64,000 nucleotides of DNA from the NCBI GenBank assembly GCA_035772785.1, contig JAOCPU010000030.1, positions 186,001 to 250,000 on the forward strand. The letters are read 5' to 3'. Both the position numbers and the translations under genes were made by a program. This stretch comes from Phlebiopsis flavidoalba (Eukaryota > Basidiomycota > Agaricomycetes > Polyporales > Phanerochaetaceae). Under the pieces are notes generated by a model. The model was not told the DNA's origin and ran no database searches. It was given only the letters and a program-made list of their open reading frames with translations. Shown one piece after another: positions 23,198 to 34,939 of this stretch (positions are counted from its first letter, which is position 1; every line of letters begins with the position of its first letter).

Positions 23198-26100
23198 CTA
23201 CCAGCCGCGTTGCCTGGCACCCTTGCCCCACTTCTCGACTAGGAAATTGTGCATAAACTCGTACACTTCACGGTTGGCTCCACGCTTGTAAATGGAATGG
23301 TCGCTGGAGCATGATGTTCAATCACCGCTCCTGGCTCAACAGCATAACAAGAGCTCACCTGTCCGTGAAACATGCGGAAGCGGTATCCGCGCACATTGCT
23401 CCGTGGTTTGTGAACATACTCGAGCAGATGTGCCGAGTTTTGCGTAATGCACATTATCGTCCGCGCTCACCGTGAGCGAACAAGAAATCGATGTTGTTTG
23501 AATCCCGTCACGTTGAGATGTGAGGCCGTCACGTAGCCTTCTGGGTTGACTTGGGGCAAGTTCATGTACCGTTCTGTGTATAGCGGTATCTGGAACAGGG
23601 TTCGAGCGGTAAGTTTAAGTGAATATTGACCGCGCACGAAACCGACACTACTCACCGTAAAGCCGCCAGTACTGGTCACAGGCTGGAACAAGGAGATAAG
23701 CTGAGGAGTCCCTGGGCATGCAAACAGAGTATGATGACTTACAGCTATGGCCATCGCCAGTGAGTGAAACTCCAGCATTCGCTTCAGCGACCTTGCTGCT
23801 CATGAACCCGCCATATGACTGGAGAACTGGATTAGCCGCCCGGCACTAGGTAAACGATGTTGAATTTCGTTTCACCGCAACCCCCAAGTATACCTATCCG
23901 TTTAGGGTCACATACTCCTTGGAGGCCCAAATCCTATTGTATCGTCCTCGGTTAGCATGTGTTCAGAGCAAAATTCAGGATGGCTGCTCACTTCGCGGCA
24001 GGGCATTAATCTGGGTCTATTGTCTCGGTCCCAATGGCCCAAGTTATCCTTGACGGGCATACGGAGCTTTCTGCCCTTGAACCCAGTACACGACCATCGA
24101 ACGGTCACAATAATGTATTTATGCGCGGCAGCGAGGTAGTGATGCCAGTCCAAGGAGTATCTTAGACTGACTTGCTGCGAGTTGGGGCCACCATACACGC
24201 TAACAGAGAACAGGATATTTAGTCTTGCCCGAATCATCCATCCGCGGTGGGCGGATTTCACGGACGTTGAGTTCTTAAAAATCAATGAATCAACAAGAGT
24301 AGAATGTCACCACGAGAAGAATACTGACCGTAGCCATCGCTATCAATAGTGGTGTGGGTCACGACAGGGAGTTCGTATTTGGCGAGTGTCTGGTTCAGCG
24401 CGCTGTTTTCAGAGAAGGGGTAGTCGATAGGCTGCCTGCCGTAAGTTAGCTCATGAGGCTCAATCGGCCGAAGAAGACTGCTCTACTTACAAGAGTTGCC
24501 AGCCTGGATGATCTTCTGCCATGGTGCGTTCGGCCCCTGATAGCTGAGAAGATAGAATCCACCTTGTGGCGAGAAGCTAGCCGAGTAATATCCGGGGGCG
24601 GCCTGATCGGTAAGGGCGGTGGGCCCTGTGAGAGTGGTGGTGTTAGACTTAGGGATAGAAGCAGAGTAGATGTGGCGTTCTAGAGAAGACGGGTTTGCGG
24701 CTTCAAAAATAACTAGCCGCGTCGTGGGTCGATTACTTTTAGGGAGGTATGAAAGACAGGGCGTACACTAAGCCATTTTTGGGGTCAACGGCTAGAATGT
24801 TGGTAACCTCCCATTCTCCCGCCGTAATGAACTGAGGGGTGCCCGATGTGACAGGATTGAAGAGGGCGATGTGGTTGTATCCATCATTGGTCGGGACAAT
24901 ATCGAGGTAACCCGGAGTTTTATCATCAGACAAACTAGCCGGGAGAGGATGAATGGCATGAATCTAGTATCAAATGATGAGTTTCGTCATTCTCCAACAT
25001 GAAAGAGAAGAAGCTGACTTACTGGCTCGATCCATCCATCATCGCCTTCTTCTCCAAGCTGACCTAACATCCGTACAACTTGTCCTAAATTTGCGGCACC
25101 CAGCTCGAGATTGAACAAGACTATGCTTCCATTGACGGCCGTGCGCGGTCTAGCTCCTCCACAAGTAATGTTGAGTTGCTGATCCATGCAACGTCTTGAA
25201 CCACGCGGTTGTCTGCGGGAAGACGACGGTCCCATGTCAGCTCGAGACTCGCTTGAGACACGGCAACCGCTTCAGAGTCGCGCCGTCGGCCTTCAGAACT
25301 GTATAACGGTCCAACTCGAATACATGAATAGACACCAGTGGATTAGCATATCCGGGTTTCGGATATTTCATTGTGACATGCCCAGGATACGGCACGACCT
25401 TATACGAGTCCTCTGTCGGATTATACACCGGGAAGGTGAACTCATCGACGTCGGTCTCGTCAAAACGCAGATAGGCAAGCTTCTCAGAGTTGGGTGACCA
25501 CCAAAGAGCAAAGTCTGCAGAGAAGACTTCTTCTTCGTAGACCCAATCGGGCACGCCATGGAAGAGGGAAGCGTTGCCTGAGGAAGTCACTTGAATAGGT
25601 GTTTTCGAGGACGGGGATGGGAGGACAAAGAGGTCGATTTGTGTGCAACATAGGCGATGGATTGACCGGTGGGAGACCATTTGGCATACGCGACTTCTGG
25701 AGGAAATGAGGGCGTTTGTGAGCGGATGGGTGGAATGAGCCGCTAGATCGTGGATGTAATAATTTCCGAAGCTTGAATGACGCCATTGCTGTCAATGCCG
25801 CTACATTTCAGAAGGTGAATGAAGTTAAAAGGTTCAGGAAATACCTTCAAGTGGTCTAGACTTGATGAGGATGTACTTTCATATCGGAAGAAAGCTCCCA
25901 GCTTGACCAACCAAGGGGATCTCCGTGAGCCTGGAAAATAATTTCGCTTTGAGAGAAGCTCGAGGGCCCCGAGCAATGTTTACCCACAGGGTCTTTGACA
26001 TCGTTCATCGTGACTAGCTTCGTTGTCTTGTTCAGCGCTTTAAGTCTACCAGCGCAATTTCTCCATTTTGGCTAGTTGCAAATACGCCATCGCGCCAGCT

Positions 26101-26625
26101 ATTACACACGTATGAGCGAAAGTATGTTTCAATACCCATCAACTTACCCTCAGGAACCCAACGCACGGGAACCACCGTGTGCACTGAACGTCCCGTTGAA
26201 TACATGATCCAAGGTTATATGCTCGCTTCCGTGGATTTGATACGACGTGCCCTTGTAGGAAAGGGCTGCAAATACGCCTATCACAGCTGCCATTGTGACC
26301 AAAGCAGACAGACATATGATCAGACAGCGCACGGAGGCTGGCGTCCGACGTTTCTGGTCACGCCTACCATATGAGCCGTGGCCATCGCATATGCATAGAT
26401 TTGACATACGTTTCCACCCACAACAAGCTCTTCACCATCATCTTCGACTCCGCCCATCCGTTCCGCATCTGTGGGGGACTTCCGGGACAGACTCTTCTCG
26501 AGAAACGACTCCTCCTCATCATCTGAGCTCGGTGGGTCGAATTCGCCTTCGCCATAATACGCTGCGGGTTTTGATTGCTTCAAGCTTGGGGGGATACTTG
26601 GTGGAAGTGGTGGAATACCCGTCAT
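23198..26625 (-). CDS. Membrane dipeptidyl aminopeptidase (S9B, DPP IV/Ste13 type)
   Basis: Serine exopeptidase removing X-Pro/X-Ala dipeptides; fungal members are type II membrane proteins of the Golgi or vacuole. The start at 26625 gives an acidic, Pro-rich cytosolic tail (MTGIPPLPPSIPPSLKQ, SSDDEEESFLEKSL). A transmembrane anchor follows (about 26340-26250, LIICLSALVTMAAVIGVFAA). The propeller region includes GVPDWVYEEEVFSADFALWW and SPNSEKLAYLRFDETDVDEF (25420-25560), the conserved DW(V/I)YEEEV substrate-binding Glu motif. The hydrolase domain reads YPVLFSVYGGPNSQQVS, GTGFKGRK and DPKRIGI. The nucleophile motif is split by an intron: SYGGFMSSKVAEANAG starts at the acceptor, with the Ser codon at 23816-23818. 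The Asp loop (FAHG..DDNVHY) and catalytic His (codon 23297-23299, SDHSIYKRGANREVYEF) follow. Stop at 23198. All exons are in the expected order. Confidence 0.92.
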
Positions 26626-27965
26626 CCACCATCCGCCTGCTGTACGGGCTCATACCGTGTAGACATTGTAAACCCAGGAACGTGGTCTTACGACCAGAGT
26701 TACGGCAAGTGTGGATCCGTCACGTAGACAGCAAGAGGACGTTAAGAAGGAGCGAAGCAGATATCAAAATGAGCAGCAGCACAGGAGACACGAATCAAGA
26801 GGTCCACTTCAGTGGCATCGGCCTGAAATCTAGGGTCGTCGGGACCTTGGTGATGGATCCGTTCTACTGAGCTAAGCGCCTTTACTTACAAGTCATGACT
26901 AACTGGTTATGACCAGTTGACCTGCGATCAGCGCAACTATTCTCACGGTCACCATAGCGTAATGCTGTTATCGTCTTACTCGACTCAGCAGCTTTCTCAA
27001 ACTTTACAATCAAGAGCAACTCTAACTATTTCGCAACACGTACGTATGGCAGTCACAGACATGCCATGGTCCAGGGTGATTTCGTACGTGACCCCCTCCC
27101 TCTATTTGCGCCGAACTTCGTGCATGCGAGTACCAACTTTAATTTCACCGATAGTATCACACCGTGACTGAGCTTCTTGAGGCCTATGTTCCCTCGTAAT
27201 GAGTTCTCCGTAACTCATGCTGAAGTCAGAGTGCTCATCTCATCATCGTGGAGCTTATCCAGCTTCCCGTGAATAGCTACCGAGCAAGGAAGAGCATAGT
27301 TGCAAGTGCATCCGGACACGACACACACTCTGCTCCCGAGCTGTATCAAGCTATCAAGTTGGACCACAAGCTCGAAGCCCTGGATAAGTATTGCGAGACA
27401 GGGATGTCTCTCATGATCAAAATGGCGACAATGGCACTGCAACGGACTCCGACCTATGATACATATCACGATAGAAGTGTCGCAAAAAAACTCGAGGAAA
27501 TTCCACGCCACACATCACAATTCAAACGGCAACATGAATCTTGGATGGCCGCACCCCCCAACCAATCCAGATTTTTGCGCTGCGCCATCAACCTTCATGC
27601 CGCCATGTTACTTATTCGCGTCTACATGTAACTTTCCGCCTTTCGCGGTTGTATCGGTGAACGCCGGTTGTGCTACAGGCGTGAGTCCTATCTTGCCGAG
27701 AGGTGATATCCTATTTTGTGGTTCAATCTGCGCCGCGGCTAAGTGGATTGTTGGGACGCTCTTCTATCATATGAGTCGCCGTGCTCGGAGAAATCTCATG
27801 ATACCAACAGGCAGGGTTCTTCGATGGTCCACATTTGTCGCTTTGGGTGACGCCTCTTAGCAAAACATATATTATGTTTCAGCGGGTACGCTTCTAGTGA
27901 GTGCGCCTTTAGCTCCCAGCCGTAACTTACCCGCACGAATATCTTGCAGCCACTCGTCGTTCCAA
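26626..27965. other. Unassigned 1.3 kb between divergent genes
   Basis: Lies between the dipeptidyl peptidase start (-) and the DUF6534 gene (+). Overlapping plus-strand frames at 27248-27631 (127 codons) and 27456-27860 (134 codons) look partly protein-like (APELYQAIKLDHKLEALDKY) but match no family known to me. They may be exons of one small gene split by an indel. Confidence 0.3.
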
Positions 27966-30030
27966 TGAGTACGCATTCGACAGCACGTTTGGCGTGGATC
28001 TCATTGGAGGATACGTTACGGCTATGTACGTACGCACCACCTGGGTAATCCGGAATTGGACTGAAATGATCTGTCGCAGTCTTTATGGGATATTCTGCCT
28101 GCAATGTCACATTTTCTTCCGCAGGTTCCAGCAAAAAGACGTAATTTCAAACTGTTCAAGAATACTGAAATGTTCTGTACGTGTTTCACTTCCATGCTTG
28201 TACAGTGGGCTAATATAGCCCTTTCGTAGATTTTTTTGCTCTGGTTTCTCAACACCCTCCATCTTGTACTCATTATTCACTTCAACTACTGGTCAGCTTG
28301 TTTGGCTAGGCTTGCGCTGACAGATAGCTGATCCCTGTGCTAGGTACATGGTCACGAACTTCGCAAACGTCAATATTCTGAACCAGGTTCATCCGTGGTA
28401 AGTATATCCAGCGAGCAATTATAGCAGCCCCGAAATGCTGATTGTTCACTCAGGAGTACACCGGTAATTTACTCGCCACCTTCAAGGCTTTCCATAACTA
28501 ATAGTCAATTATAGTTATTCTTCATGGTTACGGTGAGCTAGACTGCCCTATGAAAATACGGCGTCTAAGGCGTTTGGGGTAGCCGACGACCAATCTACTA
28601 GTCAAATCGTACGTACTATCGTATGCTCGGGACTCTATCGCTCTGACATACCGTATTTGTGGATAGTTGGCTGGTCTATCGTGTATGGATAAGTACGCAA
28701 TATCTGCGAAAGAGACAGGCTTCGAAGCTCATGCAAATCTACCCAGTGAGCAGTAAAAAGCTCTATCTATCTCTTGCTTTGGTGATGTTTTCTCATCGTT
28801 ATCTGACGTATAATTCTGCCTAATTGATTGACGGATGTCTTGCAGGCTTTAGGTGTAGCAGTGGCATGGGGTGAGCTTATTATTATTCGTTAGCCGCGCC
28901 GCTGCCTTATGCTGAGAGAACGTGTTCCAGGATTCGGACTCGGTAGGTTTACCCACGCCCCAGCGTCGTTCGAGTTGATCCAGATATTAGCGTTTAGCAT
29001 CGAGTTGTGAGTAGCCAATCACTATCTCATATTCGTCCTCAACTGACATGTTATAGATATATACTACCAACATTTGCGTCCTACGATAAGGAAAATGTAC
29101 GTGCTGCTGGTAGACGGTCGTCTACACACACATTTTGCATATACGAGGCTCACTGTGTGTGCTGTAGTGGATGTTCTATACGGAGTTCACTGTCGAAACC
29201 ATCACGGACCTGGGTATTGCTTCGGCGTTTATGCTGGTATTTGTACCATCGTAGATCACGAGCAGCATTTCGGCAGTGAGTCGTACTAAGTTTCATCGTC
29301 GAGTTGACCCCGCTGACACCACACCCGACTCGTGACAGTACATACACAATCTTGAACTTTCTTTTGGTCTACACGGTCAATACAGGACTTCTCACGAGGT
29401 ATGCGCAGATAAGCTTACAAACTGTGCTGTTAATGACTGTTTGTTCAGCATTCTGTGCTTAGTTTCGATCATTGCTGTAAGCTTTACGCCCTTCTCATAT
29501 CTCCACACCCCATTTACATGAGATTAGCGTATTGTCCAACCCAAACAACTTTTACTTCTTTGCTTGTAGGTTGAACAAAACTTTTACTTATAAAATCTTA
29601 TCAACTGAATTCGACGCTTAGCATACATGATTCTCAGTGGATGTAAGTTTAGTGGCGTGTAAACACTCGAGTATCAGAGAACTGACTATTCTTGTAGTAT
29701 ATTCTAACGCTCTTCTTGGATCGTGAGTTTTCTCCAACCAGGCTTCAGACGCGCGGCTCACGCTTTCTCTACGAGTCTGAACGCGCGAGACTGGTTCCTC
29801 CCAGAGCGCTCAGCGTTCACTATACCGCTCTCCAATTTGACCAACAGCAGTACTCAACAGTCACGCAGCCCTGCCAACCATGCGCCCACTCCAGCGGTAA
29901 GCCTGCAGACAGAGTACTAGTGGCGATGTTTATTTATGCCCCTTTCTAGGACAATCGCTCGCGTGGAGAAGGTGAACTACCTTACGATTCCATCCAAGTA
30001 GACACCGAAGTGATCAAGGCGGAGCTTTGA
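27966..30030 (+). CDS. Seven-transmembrane protein, DUF6534 type (1)
   Basis: Agaricomycete-specific family of unknown function, predicted integral membrane proteins. The first coding block, FDSTFGVDLIGGYVTAM, ends at a GTACGT donor (28025). After the intron comes LYGIFCLQCHIFF and FLNTLHLVLIIHFNYWS, the family's helices 1-2. YMVTNFANVNILNQVHPW follows at 28340-28398, also ending at a GT donor. Further exons give WLVYRVWI, FTHPSFELIQILAFSIEL (about 28945-29005), then SFALL-like helices. The C-terminal tail has SLNARDWFLPERSAFTIPLS and ends DSIQVDTEVIKAEL with stop at 30028. Many short introns and small exons are normal in the family. The start codon near 27966 is in a different frame from the first block, so the N-terminus is uncertain. 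Confidence 0.78.
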
Positions 30031-30395
30031 GGCGGCGCATACAACCATGCCCATCGCCCATACAGCTAATCTACGATATCAGTGATGACTGGATGAAACT
30101 CTTACATGACAGATTCTTGCGAACAAGTGAGATTCCTGTGTCAGTTTCATACTATAGATCCAAGCCTTCAAATTTCATCTATCGTTGTGCGGAGCTACAG
30201 GACTATGACCACTCTCCAGACATACTCCACATATGTTCCTGTGTCTGTTCGATCGAACTCAGCACGATCGATGTATCAAAATATTCAATAATACTACGAG
30301 TAACGATACGTCATGAGGAAAACCACGTTAGGAACAACTAACAGCAAAGTGGTGGATACTCACGTCTAACGAGCGCATGAGTGACACTAGCTGAT

Positions 30396-32280
30396 TCAAA
30401 ATTCGTCGGCGTCGTCGTCGGTAGTGTAACCGTCACCATCCGATTCGTAAAAAGCTGGAATTGTAACAATCAGAGTCCGTGGGGCATTCCTCATCGCTAT
30501 CACTGGCTCTTGGCACAAGATAACCCCTGTTCAAACAGGAGAGAGTTCCCTCCCCAAAGTATGCACGGTAGGCGCGGACCCAGCGCGAGACGCCGTCCCA
30601 CTCCAGCTCCGTCACACATTTTCGGAGAATGTCTGCTTCCATGACGCCTAGATTCACGGTGTTACCAATGATTAATTTTTCCACCTGCGATTTATGCTTT
30701 GCGCGCAGCTGAAGGGCATCTACCAATGACTGAAGCCCGATACCATGGCATGGGCCGAATTCAGAGTCTTGTATGCGGATGATACAGATGTCCGACATGA
30801 AACGAGCCTGTTGGCTGGAAGGGCTCTTTTTGCTTGGTCGCCTTCAGAGAAGCAGGATGATGTTCGGAAGGAGGTATGCCCGTCAGTGAAGTGGGGTATG
30901 AGGTAGGCGATGGTTCCGCGTACGCAGATCTCCTTCACGCAAGGCATGTTCGGAATCAAAGTTTCCCATGCGGTGTAATCGAGACAGCGTGTTTTTCGTC
31001 GGGTGTTATTGCGCGTGCAGTCTTCGTCTTCGTACATATCATATGACACGGGACCAAGAGAAAGGCTTTGCACTTGTGACAGAGGGAGGACCTCCAGAAC
31101 CTCGGCCATGAGTCCTGGATAGAGTTTGTCTTCGTCAAGGTAGAATGCAACATCAAAATGACGCGAGTCCTGCGTCTGTTGCGCGCCGAGGGATTTGGAT
31201 ACTCCTTGTATCTGTATTTTATGAACCGAAACCCCCACCATTCGGGTAAACAAGTCGACTTTGAAGCGATAACGATTGTAAAGGCCCGCACATTAGTCCC
31301 ACGCGGAGGAGAAGAGTCCGCATTGCATCCCTGAAGGGAGTGGAACAATGAAGTTCGAGGACTTGTAGATTTGGGAGCGCAAGTCGCTCAAGGAGTCCAG
31401 CAGTAAAGGCGGATGTGAATGTACCCGGAGTGTGTGAAGATGGTCGAGATGTAATGGAGGATTCAAGACTGAATTGAGCACGTCCTCATGGGATTCACCG
31501 AAGCCTTCCCCCTCGAGCTCCACAGTTTCTAGCCCAGATACGAGCCCGAGAGCTGCTAAGGTTCCCGTTATAGATAGGTAGCCGCTAGAGGACATCTGGA
31601 TCTTGAGGGATGTGATATGTTGCTGCCGACGCAGCACTGTGGTAAGAGGTCCCTGGAGGAGACCTCCAAGGGTAAGGTGCTTTAAGCGGGGCAGAGACGC
31701 TTTGAGAAAGAAATCCAGGCCTGGAATTTTTCCTGCAATGCGAGAGGATGTAGTGGTATTCATCAATTTAAAGGACTGACGGGACGTTGGCGAAGGAGTT
31801 TTCTCCGAAGCACCGGGCGAAGCGAGCAAACTGGAGGTAGTTGATTCGCAGGTCAAGAGTGTGAATTCTCGAGGCGTACTCGCGGATCGCGCGTAGTGAG
31901 TGTATAGGGGTATGCCGAAATACCATGACAGAGAGAGGTTGAACCGGCCCAACACACTGCAGAAAGTGTGAGGTGATGTCGTTCGAAATAAGCGCAATGT
32001 CGGTCCATAGGGTGGGGTCAGAATGAGCAGCAGCGCGTAGGGTGTGGCAGACATGAGTGATAGAGATCCACCCGTACTCCCGGAATACGCGACCTGGCCA
32101 AAAGCGTAATTTTGTGGGCGGATAGGGCCCAAATGTTTCGACGTTGGAATATTTGGCCTTCCATTCACGTATGTAGATGCGGAGAATTTCTGTGATTATC
32201 TCCGTCGGGACGTTTCCGAAGGGCGTCAGCTCGTTCATCTCTTTGGCTAATCGAACATGGTGCTTCGAGTACATATCCAT
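30396..32280 (-). CDS. F-box protein with leucine-rich-like C-terminus
   Basis: Probable substrate adaptor of an SCF ubiquitin ligase. The start at 32280 reads MDMYSKHHVRLAKEMNELTP then VPTEIITEILRIYIREWKAK, the F-box helix, and YGWISITHVCHTLRAAAHSD PTLWTDIAL, the standard basidiomycete F-box ending. After a frame change at about 31770 the protein continues with Leu-rich text (LPRLKHLTLGGLLQGPLTTV, LAALGLVSGLETVELEGEGF) to about 31320, and then VLEVLPLSQVQSLSLGPV and IRIQDSEFGPCHGIGLQSLV. The acidic tail FYESDGDGYTTDDDADEF ends at 30396-30398. Length (about 600 residues) suits the large agaricomycete F-box families; the target is unknown. Confidence 0.85.
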
Positions 32281-33249
32281 CGTTCGTTGTAGTTGGCGGC
32301 GCTGATAAGACCACTCTTCAGTCTTTTCCGCGTGAGTGGCTCGTCATCCTGGAAGTTGCAGTATTTAGTGTGGCCAATTTTCGCAGGTCATAGACATTCA
32401 TAAATACTTGCCTCGTTGTCCGAACGTTGGCCGTGTTGTGACGATTAGGTGCTGGTACTTTAGTGCGTAATACGTGGTATCGTCCTCGAAATTCCTGGCA
32501 CAGATTAAGTTATGGACGATAAACCGAAAGGAGATTAAAGATAAAGGGGAGTACCTCTCACTGACGTCTCTCAGTAAAAAAAAAAAAAAACAACGCGTCG
32601 TCCGTAGCGTAGGTAAAAAGTACGTCTACGTGGCGCGTAGTAGATCTAGAGCAAGAGTCGCGGCGGCAACGTTAACGTGACAAGCCCTGATGTGACACTG
32701 CGCCTGAGCAACAACTTCGCCGTCGTGAGGGTTCGTGTTGTTGCATCATTTGTCAATAGGAGCTCAGAAGAATTACTGTTTAGCCTTCGATGTGTGAGGT
32801 GGTCCTCAAGTGTATCGTATTAGGTGAAAGATATAGGCACTTGACGAATCATTGGCCATTGGAAAGCACTAAAGGTTCTTGTGGAGGCAAGTACTAGAAA
32901 AAATCGGTATCTAGAATTGCCTGCATGACTTTTTTGAAGACGACCGAAGGTAGGGGCTTAGGCAGCACGTATGCCTATGGATTGTTTCCCTTACTGGGGG
33001 CAATGTCACTGGATGGACGTTGAATAAAATAAGTTCTTTGACGGGGTAATATTTTGAGAAGCCCGCTTGCACACCGCGATGCGCCTAGATGAAGTGATAG
33101 TACCCTTTGAATGACTTCCATCCGATTATGATTGAGAGAAACAATTATAAATGATTCAAGTATCATACGACATTAGAAAGACCTCATCTAGACACCATGT
33201 TTAGTGTACAAGAGAGGGAGGGACGTGGTTGCTGGTGCCTACCGGAATG
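32281..33249. other. Intergenic, 970 bp, contains an A15 run
   Basis: Between the F-box start and the SYS1 3' end. A run of 15 A lies at 32576-32590. No gene, tRNA or repeat end was recognised. The sequence 32595-32690 is rich in CG and AG dinucleotides. Confidence 0.4.
32576..32590. repeat. A15 homopolymer
   Basis: Fifteen consecutive A residues, directly visible. No target-site duplication or retroelement sequence was found next to it. Confidence 0.85.
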
Positions 33250-34049
33250 TTAATCTCTCCCTCTCAACCTACCCATCTCGATTTCGCCTTCATCCTCGCT
33301 TCTTCTTGATGTTGCATTTGCGTTGACTGCAAGACCTTCGCGCATCTCTCGGCGTACACATAATTGCTCCGTCACCACAACCATCAACACACCGCGGATA
33401 TAATCATCTTTGACGAGCCAAAAGAACAGAGATGTAGGAATGGCAGCTGAATAGTACGTCGTGAGCAGCAGATGGTTTGAAGAGGAGTGTCAATACGAAA
33501 TCCAGAACAAGTCTTGGACGACGAATGAGACTGTGTAGAGATAAAAAGACACTGTTTATTGTGAGTGTCAATGTGTGGCCCAAGAAAAAAAGGCGTGATG
33601 GGCGTACTCTGCGCAGGACGCTCCCATCCACGACATAGCGCAATGATCCAGACCCCTCCAAGGGTCCGCTTTCGTGAGCCAGGGCGTTTCGACTTCGTCC
33701 ACGCCGACTTGCTTTCCCACCGCTCCAAACGCTGTTGAGCGTGGCCCAAGGGTCAGGACGAAGTCGAGGTTGGTCTGCCGGCCAAGTGTCTACCAGTCCA
33801 TGATCATACCTGTCCCAAAACACGACAAGGTCTGGAATGAGGCAGTATCGAGGATGATACAACATAGGCATACCGACATTCGTAGAACCTCCGTTCATAT
33901 TCAAGCGAGGACGGTTCTGCTAAGAAAAATAGTAGAGGCGGAGCTATGAGGGCAAGCGTAAGGTAATGTAAGGTCTGCAACGATATGATTTGCGATATTA
34001 TGAGAGTGGGGTCCCAAGCATTGGATACATTCTGCTTTGCCATTGGCAT
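33250..34049 (-). CDS. SYS1: SYS1 Golgi membrane protein
   Basis: Sys1 is a small four-helix membrane protein that recruits the Arl3/ARFRP1 GTPase to the trans-Golgi. The start at 34049 (or the in-frame ATG at 34043) gives MPMAKQNVSNAWDPTLIISQ, then IISLQTLHYLTLALIAPPLL and FAEPSSLEYE, the hallmark first segment, followed after a shift by GGSTNVGM. Downstream pieces are GVWIIALCRGW-like, LIRRPRLVLDFVLTLLF (about 33480-33530), NHLLLTTYYSAAIPTSLFFW and VTEQLCVRREMREGLAV. The C-terminal tail is acidic (RRSEDEGEIEMG) with stop at 33250. Two or three introns are implied. The order and spacing match the family throughout. The start lies 93 bp from the divergent tRNA gene. Confidence 0.91.
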
Positions 34050-34142
34050 GGTGTCGGCCAGGTGCAAGTGAGCCGTGGGTAATGTATGCAGCACGAGTGA
34101 ACGATTCAATCATTATATATTATATGATGGAAGTGACCAACC

Positions 34143-34212
34143 GCATTAATGGGGTAGTGGTAACCTGGGTCGTTGCCATCGACCCGCCGGGGGTTCGATT
34201 CCCCCTTAATGC
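34143..34212 (+). tRNA. tRNA-Gly(GCC), copy B
   Basis: Acceptor arms GCATTAA/TTAATGC, anticodon stem GGTCG/CGACC with loop TTGCCAT (anticodon GCC), T arm GGGGG-TTCGATT-CCCCC. Length is 70 nt. It equals copy A except for the D arm, which reads TGGGGTAGTGG here. Confidence 0.95.
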
Positions 34213-34218
34213 ATCGAG

Positions 34219-34228
34219 TTTTTTTTTT
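34219..34228 (+). terminator. Pol III terminator of tRNA-Gly copy B
   Basis: Ten consecutive T begin 7 nt after the tRNA 3' end, a strong RNA polymerase III terminator. Confidence 0.85.
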
Positions 34229-34939
34229 GGCTAATAATGCAAAGTTCCAAATATCTAATCTGCTACCATCAACTTCTGACTTTAAGTCTCAAGCCCTATT
34301 ACTTCGCAGCTCCCTGAGCTGGATATTTTTGGTTGGTCATTCGTGTTACAGTAAATAGCATCTACCTCAGACGCGATTCTCATACTTCAACATGGGACTC
34401 ATCTAAACTGTATAAGGCTGCTTTGTACTGAGATTCACAGAATCACTTCCAGGTTAGTATCACCAAAATCTAGAGCGAAGCTCGGAGAATCTTGATTGAG
34501 ATTGATAAAGGTTATCCGTTTCGCCCCCAAGAAACTCGTTGAGAAAGGTAGAATCCAACCTAACAAATACAGATGTGACTACTGAGAACAAGTGAGATGA
34601 TCACAAATGAAAACTACTATAAAACTAAGTGGAGACCGAGACCAAGGACAGCAACATAACAGCAGGCACAAAACTAAAAGTTCTAACGACGGGAAAGAAC
34701 ATAGTAGGAACAATCAACAGGACCAGACGGAAAACCGCCGGTGAAGATAAGCGGCGTTTTGCAGATAAATACCTAACAAGAACCAACGGAATTAACAACA
34801 GCGTAGAGCAGAAAAGGTCGGCGCACGCAAGACACGCGAAAACGATTCCCACAATAAACGCACCGACGACACAAGTCTCAGTCCAGCAGCAAGATGCAGT
34901 CCGCGCCCGTCTCTCCCTACGCCTACGCCGAATGTTCAG
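34229..34939. other. Intergenic, 700 bp
   Basis: Between the tRNA and the 3' end of the LisH gene. A/T-rich at first, then A-rich and Arg/Lys-biased in one frame (34629 onward), which overlaps the antisense of the LisH gene and is not convincing as a gene. Confidence 0.4.

Noticed and set aside
32474..32690. A15 run as a retroposon poly(A) tail
   Set aside because: No retroelement coding sequence, no target-site duplication that I could find, and the run is short enough to be chance or consensus error.
34037..34234. Protein frame crossing the tRNA-Gly copy B
   Set aside because: The frame is made of the tRNA itself; the same peptide shadow appears at copy A (12060-12090).
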